Shown: piece by piece, positions 9,922-17,578 of the stretch | Layout: every line of letters starts with the position of its first letter | Position numbering within the stretch: the first letter of the stretch is position 1 | Origin: an uncultured Bacteroidales bacterium | GTDB lineage: Bacteria; Bacteroidota; Bacteroidia; Bacteroidales; UBA932 | Assembly (NCBI GenBank): GCA_934725575.1 | Contig: CAKVCK010000018.1 | Span: forward strand, 16,015-80,014 | Length of the DNA stretch: 64,000 nucleotides | Direction: 5' to 3' | Notes under the pieces: generated by a model | What the model was told of the DNA's origin: nothing | Seen by the model: the letters and a program-made list of their open reading frames with translations, nothing else | The model's database searches: none | Made by a program: the position numbers and the translations under genes

Positions 9922-11913
9922 ATGAACAAGATAACATCATTATTTGCTCTTTCGCTGGCCTGCCTGTATTTCACGGCGTGCCAGGACGACTTTCCCACAA
10001 TCCTGAACACTGAATATGCCCAGTCAGATGATGACACTCCGGATCCGGGCGATGAACCGGGCAAGGAAGGGGAGGATCTGGTCATAGGCTCGTACAATCT
10101 GTGGATATCTACAAAAGGAGTCGCTGAATATTCTTGGACATCCAGACGTGATGCCTTGGCCAAATCCATTGTAGACAACGGCTTTGACGTATTCGGATTT
10201 CAGGAGGCTGACGCCACGATCCAGAGCGAGTTGCCGGTGCTTGTCGAGAAGAACGGCGGCAAGTACGAGTGGTGGTTTGTCGGCAGGGACAGCCAGGATG
10301 CCAGAGGCGGCGAGGCCGTCGGACTGGCTTGGAACCCGGAACGTTTTGAGTTGACAGACAAACATTATTTTTGGTTGTCGGAGACTCCGGATGTCTTGAG
10401 TTATGGTTGGGACGAGAAAGCCTACCATAGGATGGCTGCCTGCGCTATTGTCAAGGACAGGATTTACAACAAGTCGTTCTTGATGATGGTGACTCACGCT
10501 CCTCTGTCTTCGGATGCCAGGGCAAAGGCCGCCGCGCTTCTTGTGGAGCGGGCGAAGATGTACAATCCGAAAGGAATGCCGTCCGTCCTTGTCGGAGATA
10601 TGAACGCATATCCTTCCGACCCCGCCTCACAGGTCTTCCGTTCCTACTGGTCTGATTCAAGGTCGGTTGCCCCCTCGGACAAGGTTTTCGGTCCTTTAGG
10701 CACCTTCCAGAGCCATAACACTTCCGTTGATCTTTCTCAGGAGAGCAGACGGATTGACTACATCTATGTGAATGGCGAGATTGATGTTAAATCGTACAAG
10801 GTAGATGCTTCTCTTTACGGGAACATCTATCCGTCGGATCACTGTCCTGTGAAAGTGACGGCCACAGTCACGTATGTTCCTGACGAGGTGGAAGGAAAGG
10901 GCTCCACTGAGGAACCATACCTTATCAACAGTGTCTCGGACTGGAATGAGATCTCGGCCTCGATGGATCCGGCCGTAGAGTCTCCGGAGTTCTCCAAAAC
11001 GGCTTATTACAAGATACTCAATGACATTGACTTTTCCGAAAAACAGTTCTCCGCGTGGAAACAGTTTGACGGTACGCTTGACGGAGGAGATCATAAACTG
11101 TCCGGTATAACCTCCGAAAATGAGACGGATGACTATTCCTTTGGTTTGATCGGAGTCAATGCCGGAACGATAAGGAATTTGTCGGTCGAGGCTTCATTCA
11201 CATCATCGTTCAAGAACCTTGGTGGAATCGCTGGAACAAACAACGGACTGATTGACGGCGCTTCATACAAGGGAATCCTGATCGGTAAAGGCGGTGCTTC
11301 CTGCATCGGCGGTATCGCTGGGATGAATACTGGAGTCATTGTGAATTCAGCGAATCTCGGCGGAAAGATCCTTGCAGCGGATGCCGCAAAGTCAGAGAAC
11401 TGCGGTGGCATCGCCGGTGCCGTGGCCCAGGGACATTATGTCATCAACTGCTACAGTTGGATAGAACGCATCGAGTCGAGCAACAACAACATTGGTGGTG
11501 TTGTCGGATTTGTCGGCAACAACAGTTTCGTCGTGAACTGCTATTCCACGATCGAGAGCATCAAATCCAATGGAACATATTGCAGTGCCTTAGGTTACAG
11601 CAAAATAGGCAACATCCGCAACGTCTATGGCAACACCGTTTGCAATGCTTCCAAGGCTGGTGTGGTCGTGGCCAACGACAAGAAGGCCGGTACCGTCTGG
11701 AAAGTGACAACCGGAAGTCTGCTCACTTTGGAGCAGATGAAGGAAGGCCCTGTGGCTGTCGCCTCGACCGGAGAGACCGCCGCCAATTTCGCTGAGGCCC
11801 TCAGCAAAGGCGCGGAGGAGTTCACATCGATGTCAACGAATGTCCTTCCGACCAAGCCCGAAGTGACCCTGCGTCTGTGGGAGATCTCAGCATCCTACCC
11901 GGTCTTCAAGTAA
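9922..11913 (+). CDS. Lipoprotein with endonuclease/exonuclease/phosphatase (EEP) domain and GLUG-like repeats
   Basis: 663-residue lipoprotein with lipobox FTAC (Cys20). The EEP domain covers about 52-315 and keeps the fold's catalytic positions: Asn59 in SYNLW, Glu95 in FQEAD, His192 in THAPL, Asp226/Asn228 in GDMN, Asp279 in RIDYIY and Asp306-His307 in SDHCP. Family members are metal-dependent phosphodiesterases or phosphatases, including DNase I, sphingomyelinases and inositol phosphatases. Residues from about 330 hold GLUG-type repeats (GGIAGTNNG, GGIAGMNTG, GGIAGAVAQG, GGVVGFVGN), usually surface adhesive or glycan-contact modules. It is the last gene of the locus and convergent with the next. 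Specificity within the fold is not resolved. Confidence 0.86.
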   Translation: MNKITSLFALSLACLYFTACQDDFPTILNTEYAQSDDDTPDPGDEPGKEGEDLVIGSYNLWISTKGVAEYSWTSRRDALAKSIVDNGFDVFGFQEADATIQSELPVLVEKNGGKYEWWFVGRDSQDARGGEAVGLAWNPERFELTDKHYFWLSETPDVLSYGWDEKAYHRMAACAIVKDRIYNKSFLMMVTHAPLSSDARAKAAALLVERAKMYNPKGMPSVLVGDMNAYPSDPASQVFRSYWSDSRSVAPSDKVFGPLGTFQSHNTSVDLSQESRRIDYIYVNGEIDVKSYKVDASLYGNIYPSDHCPVKVTATVTYVPDEVEGKGSTEEPYLINSVSDWNEISASMDPAVESPEFSKTAYYKILNDIDFSEKQFSAWKQFDGTLDGGDHKLSGITSENETDDYSFGLIGVNAGTIRNLSVEASFTSSFKNLGGIAGTNNGLIDGASYKGILIGKGGASCIGGIAGMNTGVIVNSANLGGKILAADAAKSENCGGIAGAVAQGHYVINCYSWIERIESSNNNIGGVVGFVGNNSFVVNCYSTIESIKSNGTYCSALGYSKIGNIRNVYGNTVCNASKAGVVVANDKKAGTVWKVTTGSLLTLEQMKEGPVAVASTGETAANFAEALSKGAEEFTSMSTNVLPTKPEVTLRLWEISASYPVFK

Positions 11914-11919
11914 AGACTT

Positions 11920-14031
11920 TCAAAACATCCCCGTGTCATTGTCGGCATTCTTGATTTTCTGATCGATGGCACGGGCTTTCTTCCCGTAGGAGAAATTATA
12001 GACACAAGTGAGGATGACCGTGTTTTTCTGGCTGGTCATCCTGCTTGTGTTTTTCATTGTCACAAGCGATCCTGGTGCGGTCTCCTCACTGACTTTCCAA
12101 TGGTAGAACGGATAGCGCATTCCGGCTCCGAGACGGAGATTCTTCCCGATCCTCCGGGAGAACTCAAAGTAACCGTAGTTCTCACCTTTTGATATGCCGA
12201 TGTCGCTGATCGACTTGAAGGGCAGGTTGTACATAGCCTCGGCTGTCCACTTCTTTCCTGAATATCTAAGCATCGCCATTCCGCCAAGGCTCTTGACCGA
12301 TCTGTCCGCGCCGCTTCCTGTCAACCTTTGGTCGTTGTACATCGCATAGACGGTAAGCGAGAGGGGAATATTCCTGAATGGTTTGATCCTGCCTCCGAGA
12401 GCGGCCATCACGGCAATCATATTTCCCGAGTTCTCATCCATTTCAACAAGCAGCCCGTCAGTGTGACTGAAAATAGGAATTATTTGATTGTCATTGTGAT
12501 AAACAAGGATGTACGGATTGATGTAGAGCCAAGAATTGTTGAATGAATATCCAATCATCGCATCCCGTGTTGTGTAACTTTCGAGTTCAGGGTTGCTCTT
12601 CACGAGCCATTTGTCATCCTTGTAATATGACGCATCGCCCATCCATCCGATCTTCGGAGTCGAAGTATCGCTTGAGTAATTAAAATACATCGAGGAGTGA
12701 TCGTTGAATGTGTTGTTTAGCTGGATGAGCGGGCGGAAATAGATGTAGTCGTGCCTTCCGGATGCCTTGGTTTCGTAGCCGAAATGTTCCATAGCCGCTC
12801 CGACAGAATAGCTGAACCCTCCTGCGTTTCCTGAATATTCACACCACAGTCTACCGAGATCGGTGTTGATGTCCGAACGGACGGTGACTTCTCCGTTACC
12901 GCTGTTTTGCCCGGCAAGGCTGGCCGTGGCTCTGGCTCCGAAACCAAGCTTATGTTTCTCGGACAGCGTCCGTCCATAGACGGCCTCAAGGATTCCTGAA
13001 TATTTCCGCCCGTCGGTCAGGCTTGTCGAGGATAGTATGGGAGTCGCTCCTGCATATTCATAAAACCCTTTGCGGCTTTTGGTGTCGAAGGCGGTGGCGA
13101 CGAAGTTCACTGACAGTTCGTGTCTGTCGGAGAATCTGCGGTTCCAGTAGATATCGAGTGCCGGGGAGAGATATTCGGACCAATCGTCCTTGTGGTCTGT
13201 TACTTCAGATGTCGTGGATTCTTTGGTTGTCAGATTCGTGACGGTTTTGAGGGCGCTTTGGCTTACGGGCCAGTCCTTTTTCTCGTAGCCTAAAGTGAAT
13301 TGTGCTTTCAGGGCGCTTTTCTCGTCTTTCATCCTGACCAGATCAAGTGAGACGTTGTGCTGGTTCCGTGTAAAATCAGTGTCCAGACCATCTTTCTCTT
13401 TGGTGTAACGGTAGCCTCCGGCTTCATATTCAAGGAACTCGTCGATGCCATAGCCTCCGCTTTTGCTCGGTTTCCCGGAATATTCAATGCCGATCATTGT
13501 GTTTTTCAAGACTTGACGATAGGAGACGGCGTTGTTGCCCCAAGGGGTTGTGACCGCCTCCTTTAGGTTCAGCATCAGGCTGCCGCCGATTCCGGGCCTT
13601 CGGGTGATGATGTTCACAAGCGAGCCGCTGCCGGCGAATGAATATCTTGCCGGGGCGCTCTGGTAGAAGTCGATGCTTTTGATGTCCGCCGGGGTGAGTA
13701 GTGATAGGGAAGCGCTGGTAGTCGGGAGGCCGTTGAGAAGGATCGTCAGGCCTTTGCCGTTCAGAAGTTTGGCCTCATCGTCCTTGACCAAGATTCCAGG
13801 GATCAGTTTCAGGGTCTCCAGCGCGGTCGCGTGGGCGTTCCTGTCTTCCTTGTTCAGGTAGAATTTCTGGTGGTCGCTAAAATGCTTGACGCTTCTTCCG
13901 GTGAACACCGCCGCTTTCAGGGTGTCAGTTCGCTCGCTTGCCTCGACAGGCTCCGCGACCGGATGAAATGCTTCAGCTTGAATGCCGATAACGCAAACAC
14001 ATAACGTGCAAAATAGTCTTCTGGAATCCAT
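11920..14031 (-). CDS. Outer-membrane beta-barrel protein with TonB-receptor-like plug
   Basis: 703-residue outer-membrane protein on the opposite strand to locus 1. The signal peptide ends near IQAEA. A plug-like domain at about 40-160 carries ALETLKLIPGILVKDDEA, LLNGLPTTS and GSLVNIITRRPG, and a barrel of about 540 residues follows. No carboxypeptidase-like domain and no SusD partner are present, which fits the outer-membrane beta-barrel family (OMP_b-brl_3 type) rather than SusC. Substrate unknown. An unusual stretch just after the signal peptide (about residues 23-33, VAEPVEASERT) is encoded by a REP-like palindrome half at 13931-13962. A TAATTTTG box lies 20 bases upstream. Confidence 0.85.
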   Translation of the reverse strand: MDSRRLFCTLCVCVIGIQAEAFHPVAEPVEASERTDTLKAAVFTGRSVKHFSDHQKFYLNKEDRNAHATALETLKLIPGILVKDDEAKLLNGKGLTILLNGLPTTSASLSLLTPADIKSIDFYQSAPARYSFAGSGSLVNIITRRPGIGGSLMLNLKEAVTTPWGNNAVSYRQVLKNTMIGIEYSGKPSKSGGYGIDEFLEYEAGGYRYTKEKDGLDTDFTRNQHNVSLDLVRMKDEKSALKAQFTLGYEKKDWPVSQSALKTVTNLTTKESTTSEVTDHKDDWSEYLSPALDIYWNRRFSDRHELSVNFVATAFDTKSRKGFYEYAGATPILSSTSLTDGRKYSGILEAVYGRTLSEKHKLGFGARATASLAGQNSGNGEVTVRSDINTDLGRLWCEYSGNAGGFSYSVGAAMEHFGYETKASGRHDYIYFRPLIQLNNTFNDHSSMYFNYSSDTSTPKIGWMGDASYYKDDKWLVKSNPELESYTTRDAMIGYSFNNSWLYINPYILVYHNDNQIIPIFSHTDGLLVEMDENSGNMIAVMAALGGRIKPFRNIPLSLTVYAMYNDQRLTGSGADRSVKSLGGMAMLRYSGKKWTAEAMYNLPFKSISDIGISKGENYGYFEFSRRIGKNLRLGAGMRYPFYHWKVSEETAPGSLVTMKNTSRMTSQKNTVILTCVYNFSYGKKARAIDQKIKNADNDTGMF
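13931..13962 (-). repeat. REP-like palindrome half embedded in a coding region
   Basis: On the minus strand the bases read GGTCGCGGAGCCTGTCGAGG followed by CAAGCGAGCG. This resembles one arm of the palindrome at 36775-36829 (GTCACTGAGCTCGTTGAAG). It is in frame and encodes VAEPVEASERT at the start of the mature barrel protein. Similar sequences are common dispersed palindromes in many bacteria. Confidence 0.5.
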
Positions 14032-14050
14032 ATCTTATAGTCTTTGTCGG

Positions 14051-14058
14051 CAAAATTA
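14051..14058 (-). promoter_or_regulatory. Bacteroidota -7 promoter box for the barrel protein
   Basis: The minus strand reads TAATTTTG, matching the Bacteroidota housekeeping -7 consensus TAnnTTTG, and lies about 20 bases before ATG 14031. No clear -33 element. Confidence 0.45.
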
Positions 14059-14183
14059 CCTGAATATAGTTTTACAACCGGAAATATGCTTGAATTTTTC
14101 TTTTGCGCAATTTGCTGATTGCTAGTATCTTGTGGGAATTCTTTCTCGCGAATCCTCTTACATAGTCTTACATGACTGTTTTT

Positions 14184-14198
14184 TTACTAACTTAGTAA
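14184..14198. promoter_or_regulatory. Perfect dyad, possible operator
   Basis: TTACTAA-C-TTAGTAA is a perfect 7-base dyad with a one-base centre. It sits between the divergent barrel gene and the helix-turn-helix lipoprotein gene, 45 bases before the latter's ATG. An operator is a guess from position and symmetry only. Confidence 0.3.
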
Positions 14199-14243
14199 GC
14201 GTTATTGGTTTGATAAAGACATAGTGAGAGACTTATTTGCCGG

Positions 14244-15179
14244 ATGAGACTTAGAACCGTCATATTCATTGTCATCCTGTCCTTGTGCTTCGCTTCCTGC
14301 GCGCGCTCGTTCAGGACGGCTGAGCAGTTTCTGGATGAGATCGAGGCCCGGCTGGAGACCCAGCCTGACAGCGCTTTCATCGCATTGGATTCCTTGGACA
14401 GAAGTCTGCTTGGCACGAAGGAACTCCGTGCCCGCCACGCCCTGCTCTACACGATTGCTCTGGAGAAGGTCGGGATGGAGATCACCTCCGACAGCATAAT
14501 CAACATCGCGGTTGACTATTATTCCTCGTCCGGGGATGAGGAGATGAAAGAAAAAGCTCTGTATTACAAGAATATAATCGATCAGAATGCCGCCACTGTC
14601 CATAAGGATACCCTTGCCCTTCAGCGGCAGAAGATCATTGAGGAGCGTTACACAGACAAACAGTCGATTGTGGATCGTGGCAAGTCCATCTGGCTGCTTT
14701 GCCTTTTGGTCGCCATTGTGGTTGCGGTTCTGGTTGTTGTCGTAAGGCTGTTCAGAAGAACCCACCGAGAGCTGATGGGTAAGCCGGACGATGAGGCATT
14801 GGCCATAATCCGGGAAAGGATGTCGGTGCTGGACAAGTTCTTAGCGTCCAGGCTTTCCTCGGACTGCTCATTCGACAGGGCAGCGGAGGCTGAGCTTGAC
14901 CGCCTGGTCTCGGATCAGGATGATTTCCTGCGTTCCACGATGGTGCTCTTCCGTGACAGCCATCCCGGATTCGTGTCCGAGCTGAAGTCCCACGGCCTGA
15001 CGGATTGGGAGATCGGCTATTGCTGCCTCTATGTCCTCGGGCTCAAAGGCAAGGATGTCGGCAACTATCTCAAGAAGAAGCGCAACTACATAATCAGCAG
15101 TGACATCCGCCGCAAACTCGGCTTGACCGAGCACGACACCAACCTCGGAATCTGGCTCCGCTCCCGTCTTGCTGCCTGA
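14244..15179 (+). CDS. Membrane-anchored lipoprotein with cytoplasmic helix-turn-helix (shortened TPR-type regulator)
   Basis: 311-residue protein. The N-terminus has a lipobox-like FASC (Cys19). Residues 25-115 are helical and resemble the first TPR-type repeats of a Bacteroidota regulator class. A strong membrane segment lies at about 147-168 (SIWLLCLLVAIVVAVLVVVV). The C-terminal part ends in a LuxR-like helix-turn-helix (LTDWEIGYCCLYVLGLKGKD, then a recognition helix near YIISSDIRRKLGL). From memory of the family, most members carry several hundred residues of TPR repeats. Here that part is very short, so this copy may be reduced. It probably regulates a neighbouring gene from the membrane. 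Its 3' end seeds a tandem repeat array. Confidence 0.72.
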   Translation: MRLRTVIFIVILSLCFASCARSFRTAEQFLDEIEARLETQPDSAFIALDSLDRSLLGTKELRARHALLYTIALEKVGMEITSDSIINIAVDYYSSSGDEEMKEKALYYKNIIDQNAATVHKDTLALQRQKIIEERYTDKQSIVDRGKSIWLLCLLVAIVVAVLVVVVRLFRRTHRELMGKPDDEALAIIRERMSVLDKFLASRLSSDCSFDRAAEAELDRLVSDQDDFLRSTMVLFRDSHPGFVSELKSHGLTDWEIGYCCLYVLGLKGKDVGNYLKKKRNYIISSDIRRKLGLTEHDTNLGIWLRSRLAA

Positions 15180-15263
15180 CATCCCTCTTCTGCCTTACCG
15201 CCTGACATCTCTCTCCCGCCTTGCCACCTGACATTCCTCTCCCGCCATACTGCTTGATTGTCA
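15161..15263. repeat. 26-bp tandem repeat array growing out of the end of the upstream gene
   Basis: Units of 26 bp start at 15173, 15199 and 15225, with a degenerate fourth at 15251. Their shared core is CCCGCCTTGCCACCTGACAT with variation. The core matches the last codons and stop of the preceding gene (CTCCCGTCTTGCTGCCTGAC, 15161-15180), so the array looks like repeated duplication of that 3' end. Confidence 0.8.
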
Positions 15264-15267
15264 GACT

Positions 15268-15448
15268 TTTCTCCGGTATAACTGCCTTTGCCCGGATAAA
15301 GTTGTCAATTAACATATTTCCTCCGGTAAAAGCCTGTTTGCCCGGACAAAGCGGGTGATGCCCCCGTTTCTCCGGTGAAACGCTTGTTTACCGGACAAAG
15401 CGGGTGATGCCCCCGTTTCTCCGGTGAAACGCTTGTTTACCGGACAAA
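15268..15448. repeat. 49-bp tandem repeat array of hairpin-forming units
   Basis: Units start at 15268, 15318, 15367 and 15416 (spacing 50, 49, 49), the last partial. Copies three and four are identical over their shared 33 bases. Each unit holds an imperfect inverted repeat, CCGGTGAAAC and GTTTACCGG. There are no spacers, so it is not CRISPR. The array ends exactly at the stop codon of the next minus-strand gene and may act as its terminator. Confidence 0.85.
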
Positions 15449-16594
15449 TTATTTAGCCTTTGCGAGCATAATGATCGGGTCGGATTCGGACGTGATCCCA
15501 TCTACGCCGATGGATGACAGATATGAGTATGCTTTCTGCCGAGCTTCATCGGTGATGTCCCTGTAGTATGTATAGTTAATAGTCGAGGGATCAAGGACAT
15601 CGATCAGCCAGCCTTCGCTCTGCCATCTCGGGCTGAATTTGGTGTTAAAGTTGTCAGAGAGCCTGAAATCTCCCTTGTAAATGATCCCGTTCGACTTTTT
15701 CAGAACAAAGTGCTTATAATCCCAACTCCTGTCAAAGATGCTGAGATAGAGATTCTTGTTGTCTTCCGCATATTCCACGATAAACTGCGTGTCGGAGACA
15801 TTGCTGTTGAAGTCCTTCAAGTCTTCCTTTGTGACAGAGTGAGGGAAGAAGAATGAATATTTCGGGGTCAACCGTCCCGCCCTGTACGAATAGATAGTGT
15901 CGCGGCACGCCGGATTGTACAATATCTCATCGGCGTACTTCCGTAGGGAATGATGGTTCGGAAGCGCGAATGGGCTCTCGCAGTCAAAGAAGAAAGTATT
16001 CGGAATATAACTGAGCGTGTCACCTTCCTGGCTTAGCTCAACTATGGCATCACGCTCATCCCCAAAGATGTTCAACACATTCTCGATTATTGATCCGGAA
16101 TCAGAAATTACAAATAGCCTGTTTTGGTAACTATTTGTTGCAGAAATTGTTGATAGATATACACCATCGCTGGAAAATTTCATAATGCCCTTTGCCCTGT
16201 CCGCGACATACAAGACGTTGTCCGCTTTGCTGTAAGCGATGTCTGTCGGAATCAGATATTCACCCTCGGCGCGTCCTTCCACTGATATTGTGTAGATCAG
16301 AGAGCCGTCAAGTGCAAAGCGGAATATTCCAAAAGGATTGACGGTCAGAAGATAAAAGGAATCCTCCGACATACAGACCTTAAGGATGTTTGAAAGATTG
16401 TAGGCTTCGTCTGTTTTAAGAGGGACGAATCTTATCGGGTCGAAGACTTCTGACAGCGACAGCGTCGGCGCATTCTCAAAATCACGGTAGTCGAAAGAAT
16501 TTGCCTGGGATCTTTTCCCACAAGATGCAATACTTGCCGCACAGAGGATGATTCCTAATGAATATGCGAGCATCGCAGTGTTTCTCTTTTTCAT
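15449..16594 (-). CDS. 6-bladed beta-propeller lipoprotein
   Basis: 381-residue lipoprotein with lipobox SIASC (Cys25). From about residue 45 it shows the six-bladed propeller family pattern common in Bacteroidota: LSEVFDPIRFVPLKTDEA, then GIFRFALDGSLIYTI, GEYLIPTDIAYS, ADNVLYVADRAKGIMKFSSDG. The family (related to BF3164/DUF4934) is surface or periplasmic and usually of unknown ligand. It stands alone, with its own promoter upstream and the 49-bp repeat array directly downstream. No catalytic motif is visible. Confidence 0.82.
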   Translation of the reverse strand: MKKRNTAMLAYSLGIILCAASIASCGKRSQANSFDYRDFENAPTLSLSEVFDPIRFVPLKTDEAYNLSNILKVCMSEDSFYLLTVNPFGIFRFALDGSLIYTISVEGRAEGEYLIPTDIAYSKADNVLYVADRAKGIMKFSSDGVYLSTISATNSYQNRLFVISDSGSIIENVLNIFGDERDAIVELSQEGDTLSYIPNTFFFDCESPFALPNHHSLRKYADEILYNPACRDTIYSYRAGRLTPKYSFFFPHSVTKEDLKDFNSNVSDTQFIVEYAEDNKNLYLSIFDRSWDYKHFVLKKSNGIIYKGDFRLSDNFNTKFSPRWQSEGWLIDVLDPSTINYTYYRDITDEARQKAYSYLSSIGVDGITSESDPIIMLAKAK

Positions 16595-16652
16595 CGCAGA
16601 TAAATGTTATGTTAGCTGATCGTAATACGTTGTTTTTAATAACTTGCGCCAG

Positions 16653-16680
16653 CAAATTTACCTTGAAAAAGTTTTACAAA
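16653..16680 (-). promoter_or_regulatory. Bacteroidota promoter for the propeller lipoprotein
   Basis: The minus strand carries TTTG (16680-16677), a 16-base spacer and TAAATTTG (16660-16653). Both elements fit the TTTG / TAnnTTTG consensus. Transcription would begin about 50 bases before ATG 16594. Confidence 0.55.
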
Positions 16681-16800
16681 AGTGTTTAGAGTGGATATTT
16701 TTTGTTGCTGTAATTTATTGATGGATAGGATTTTGTGCGTTTTCTTTCGCTATCGGCCTCTTGAAAAGTCTTACATTGGCCGAGAGTTACAACGTATAGA

Positions 16801-16836
16801 AAACAAAAAAGGTCAAGGACTGTCTCCTTGACCTTA
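16801..16836 (-). terminator. Rho-independent terminator after rplS and the two tRNAs
   Basis: AAGGTCAAGGA (16809-16819) and TCCTTGACCTT (16825-16835) form a perfect 11-bp stem with a 5-base loop. On the minus strand a T-rich tract follows immediately. It lies 4 bases after the tRNA-Gly 3' end. Confidence 0.88.
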
Positions 16837-16839
16837 ACC

Positions 16840-16915
16840 TGGAGCGGAATGCGAGGCTCGAACTCGTGACCTTCGGCTTGGGAAGCCAACGCTCTACCAA
16901 CTGAGCTAATTCCGC
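16840..16915 (-). tRNA. tRNA-Gly (CCC)
   Basis: Read on the minus strand, the acceptor arms GCGGAAT and ATTCCGC pair. The anticodon stem TTGGC/GCCGA encloses the loop TTCCCAA, giving anticodon CCC. The T-arm is ACGAG-TTCGAGC-CTCGC with one A-C mismatch at its base. Discriminator T and a genomically encoded CCA follow. 76 nucleotides. Confidence 0.93.
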
Positions 16916-16964
16916 AAAACAAATGCGAGACTGATTGATTGTGTTCAATAGCCTCGCATCTTTG

Positions 16965-17038
16965 TGATCCCCACAGGATTCAAACCTGTAACCTTTTGAT
17001 CCGTAGTCAAATGCTCTATTCAGTTGAGCTAGGGGACC
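16965..17038 (-). tRNA. tRNA-Arg (ACG)
   Basis: Read on the minus strand, GGTCCCC pairs with GGGGATC. The anticodon stem TTTGA/TCAAA encloses CTACGGA, giving anticodon ACG (A34 normally edited to inosine). The T-arm has TTTGAAT. CCA is not encoded, unlike the neighbouring tRNA-Gly. It lies 40 bases downstream of rplS. Confidence 0.93.
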
Positions 17039-17078
17039 AGTTTGTCGGAGACTCGCTCCGACTTTATCTCTACAAGGA

Positions 17079-17459
17079 CTATGCTTGCTCTTCCTTAACG
17101 ATGGCAAGCTTCTTTTCCTTGATTCTTGCCTTCTTACCGGAAAGCTGACGCAGATAGAAGATTCTTGCCCTGCGAACCTTGCCGACCTTGTTCAGTTCAA
17201 TACTGTCAATGAATGGTGACTGAATCGGGAAAATCCTCTCAACTCCGATACCTCCTGAAATCTTGCGGACTGTGAAGGTCTTTGTCTGAGGAGTAGCACC
17301 TCTAAGCTGGATAACCACGCCTCTGAACTTCTGGAGTCTATCCTTGTCACCTTCCTTAATTCTGTAGGTTACGGTAACTGTGTCACCGGCCTTGAATTTT
17401 GGATACGTAGCGACTTTCTCGTTAGCGAAAGCCTGTTCTACAACTTTAATCAAATCCAT
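17079..17459 (-). CDS. rplS: 50S ribosomal protein L19
   Basis: 126-residue L19, a large-subunit protein at the interface with the small subunit. Typical family stretches are FKAGDTVTVTYRIKEGDKDR, LQKFRGVVIQLRG, TFTVRKISGGIGVERIFPI and RRARIFYLRQLSGKKARIKE. The length is near the usual 115-125 residues. It is followed by tRNA-Arg and tRNA-Gly in the same direction and then a strong terminator, so a common transcript is likely. A TACATTTG promoter box lies about 80 bases upstream. Confidence 0.98.
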   Translation of the reverse strand: MDLIKVVEQAFANEKVATYPKFKAGDTVTVTYRIKEGDKDRLQKFRGVVIQLRGATPQTKTFTVRKISGGIGVERIFPIQSPFIDSIELNKVGKVRRARIFYLRQLSGKKARIKEKKLAIVKEEQA

Positions 17460-17536
17460 CTCTCAATAAATTTTGTGGCAACATTACGCACATTTGATAA
17501 CGACCCGTAAGCGGTTGCTCTTGTTTTTTCGGACTG

Positions 17537-17544
17537 CAAATGTA
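17537..17544 (-). promoter_or_regulatory. -7 promoter box for rplS-tRNA unit
   Basis: The minus strand reads TACATTTG (consensus TAnnTTTG). The implied leader to ATG 17459 is about 70 bases. A ribosomal-protein leader structure is possible but I could not fold one convincingly. Confidence 0.5.
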
Positions 17545-17578
17545 CGAATATTTTCTTAATTCCAAAAACTTTTTGAGA

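Noticed and set aside
15268..15448. CRISPR-like array
   Set aside because: Units abut each other at 49-50 bp with no unique spacers, and no cas gene is nearby.
16686..17148. Open frames of 69-106 codons across the tRNA region, some reading SVGRALASQAEGHEFEP or LAQLVERWLPKP on the minus strand
   Set aside because: These are the well-known false frames read through tRNA genes; both tRNAs fold and explain the sequence.
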